DNA of 31,159 nt from Ga0077536 sp943370145 (lineage in GTDB: Bacteria > Pseudomonadota > Gammaproteobacteria > Ga0077536), in assembly GCA_943370145.1 (NCBI GenBank), contig CALRPY020000052.1, positions 1-31,159 of the forward strand, read 5' to 3'. The notes beneath the pieces are model-generated. The model made no database searches and was not told the origin of the DNA. It saw only the letters and a program-made list of their open reading frames with translations. Positions 30,908 to 31,159 of this stretch are shown piece by piece. The stretch's first letter is position 1; each line of letters begins with the position of its first letter. The position numbers and the translations under genes are program-made.

Positions 30908-31159
30908 TCAGCTGATCACGAACAGCGGCTGTTCGAATTCGACCGGCTGGCCGTTGTCGGCCAGGATCGACACCACCGTGCCGGACTTGTCGGCCTCGAT
31001 CGGGTTCATGATTTTCATTGCCTCGATGATGCACAGCGGGTCGCCGACCTTGACGCTCTGGCCGACCTTCACGAAGGCCGGCGCGTCGGGTGACGGCGAC
31101 GCGTAGTAGGTGCCCACCATCGGGGCGGTGATCACGTGGCCCTCGGGCTTGGCCGCCGG
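30908..31159 (-). CDS. accB: Biotin carboxyl carrier protein, C-terminal domain (5' end outside window)
   Basis: The biotinyl domain of BCCP. The biotin-accepting lysine is in EAMKIMN. The domain starts ITAPMVGTYYASPSPDAPAFVKVG and ends QPLFVIS; the PMVGTFY-type motif and the DNGQPVEFEQ turn are typical. The frame is open to the window edge (84 codons), where the linker and N-terminal domain continue. Confidence 0.97.
   Translation of the reverse strand, partial: PAAKPEGHVITAPMVGTYYASPSPDAPAFVKVGQSVKVGDPLCIIEAMKIMNPIEADKSGTVVSILADNGQPVEFEQPLFVIS

Noticed and set aside
1..31159. Looked for CRISPR arrays, tRNA or rRNA genes, phage genes and replication origins.
   Set aside because: No regularly spaced repeats, cloverleaf-like sequences, phage structural genes or DnaA-box clusters were seen by eye.

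Overview
This 31 kb window is chromosomal DNA of a GC-rich gammaproteobacterium. The class is supported by slmA (a gammaproteobacterial nucleoid-occlusion factor), by the dusB-fis pair inside an accB-accC-prmA-DUF3426-dusB-fis-purH-purD array, and by the radC/coaBC/algC/argB/pyrE neighbourhood. I do not assign a genus. Almost all of it is core metabolism packed tightly: many genes share ATGA start/stop overlaps. The accessory material is confined to about 19.6-24.6 kb.

Layout. 1-3341 (+): end of proC, yggT, yggU (DUF167), then metX-metW for methionine synthesis. 3342-3668: a gene-free stretch of inverted repeats between convergent genes. 3669-5948: xth (-) divergent from pyrE (+), followed by an exported DUF4124-like protein. 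5945-11114 (-): coaBC-algC-argB-slmA, a compact operon that lacks the dut gene usually found between coaBC and algC. 11220-12375 (+): radC, then rpmB-rpmG ending at a clear bidirectional terminator. 12468-15707 (-): a fatty acid desaturase and an orphan hydantoinase A-type protein. 15835-19621 (+): an ABC transporter of the GldA/GldF/GldG type translationally coupled to mutM.

19622-22748 is accessory. It holds a 41-bp near-perfect palindrome, two small uncharacterised proteins, a class D beta-lactamase gene broken by a one-base frameshift, an NTF2-like protein and a DUF4188 protein. 22749-31159 (-) is the array accB (partial), accC, prmA, DUF3426, dusB, fis, purH, purD, written here in transcription order and reading towards lower coordinates. 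A 509-bp element bounded by 28-bp inverted repeats (27/28 identical) and carrying one GxxExxY gene sits exactly between purH and purD.

The strongest lead for something under-described is that GxxExxY element: one gene filling nearly all the space between long terminal inverted repeats, lower in GC than its surroundings, sitting in a purine operon without breaking it. A degraded, geneless pair of similar ends lies near 19.7-19.95 kb. Other points worth a second look are the missing dut, the beta-lactamase frameshift, a promoter that predicts a leaderless ABC-transporter mRNA, and a dispersed hairpin family. I saw no tRNA, rRNA, CRISPR array, prophage or replication origin.
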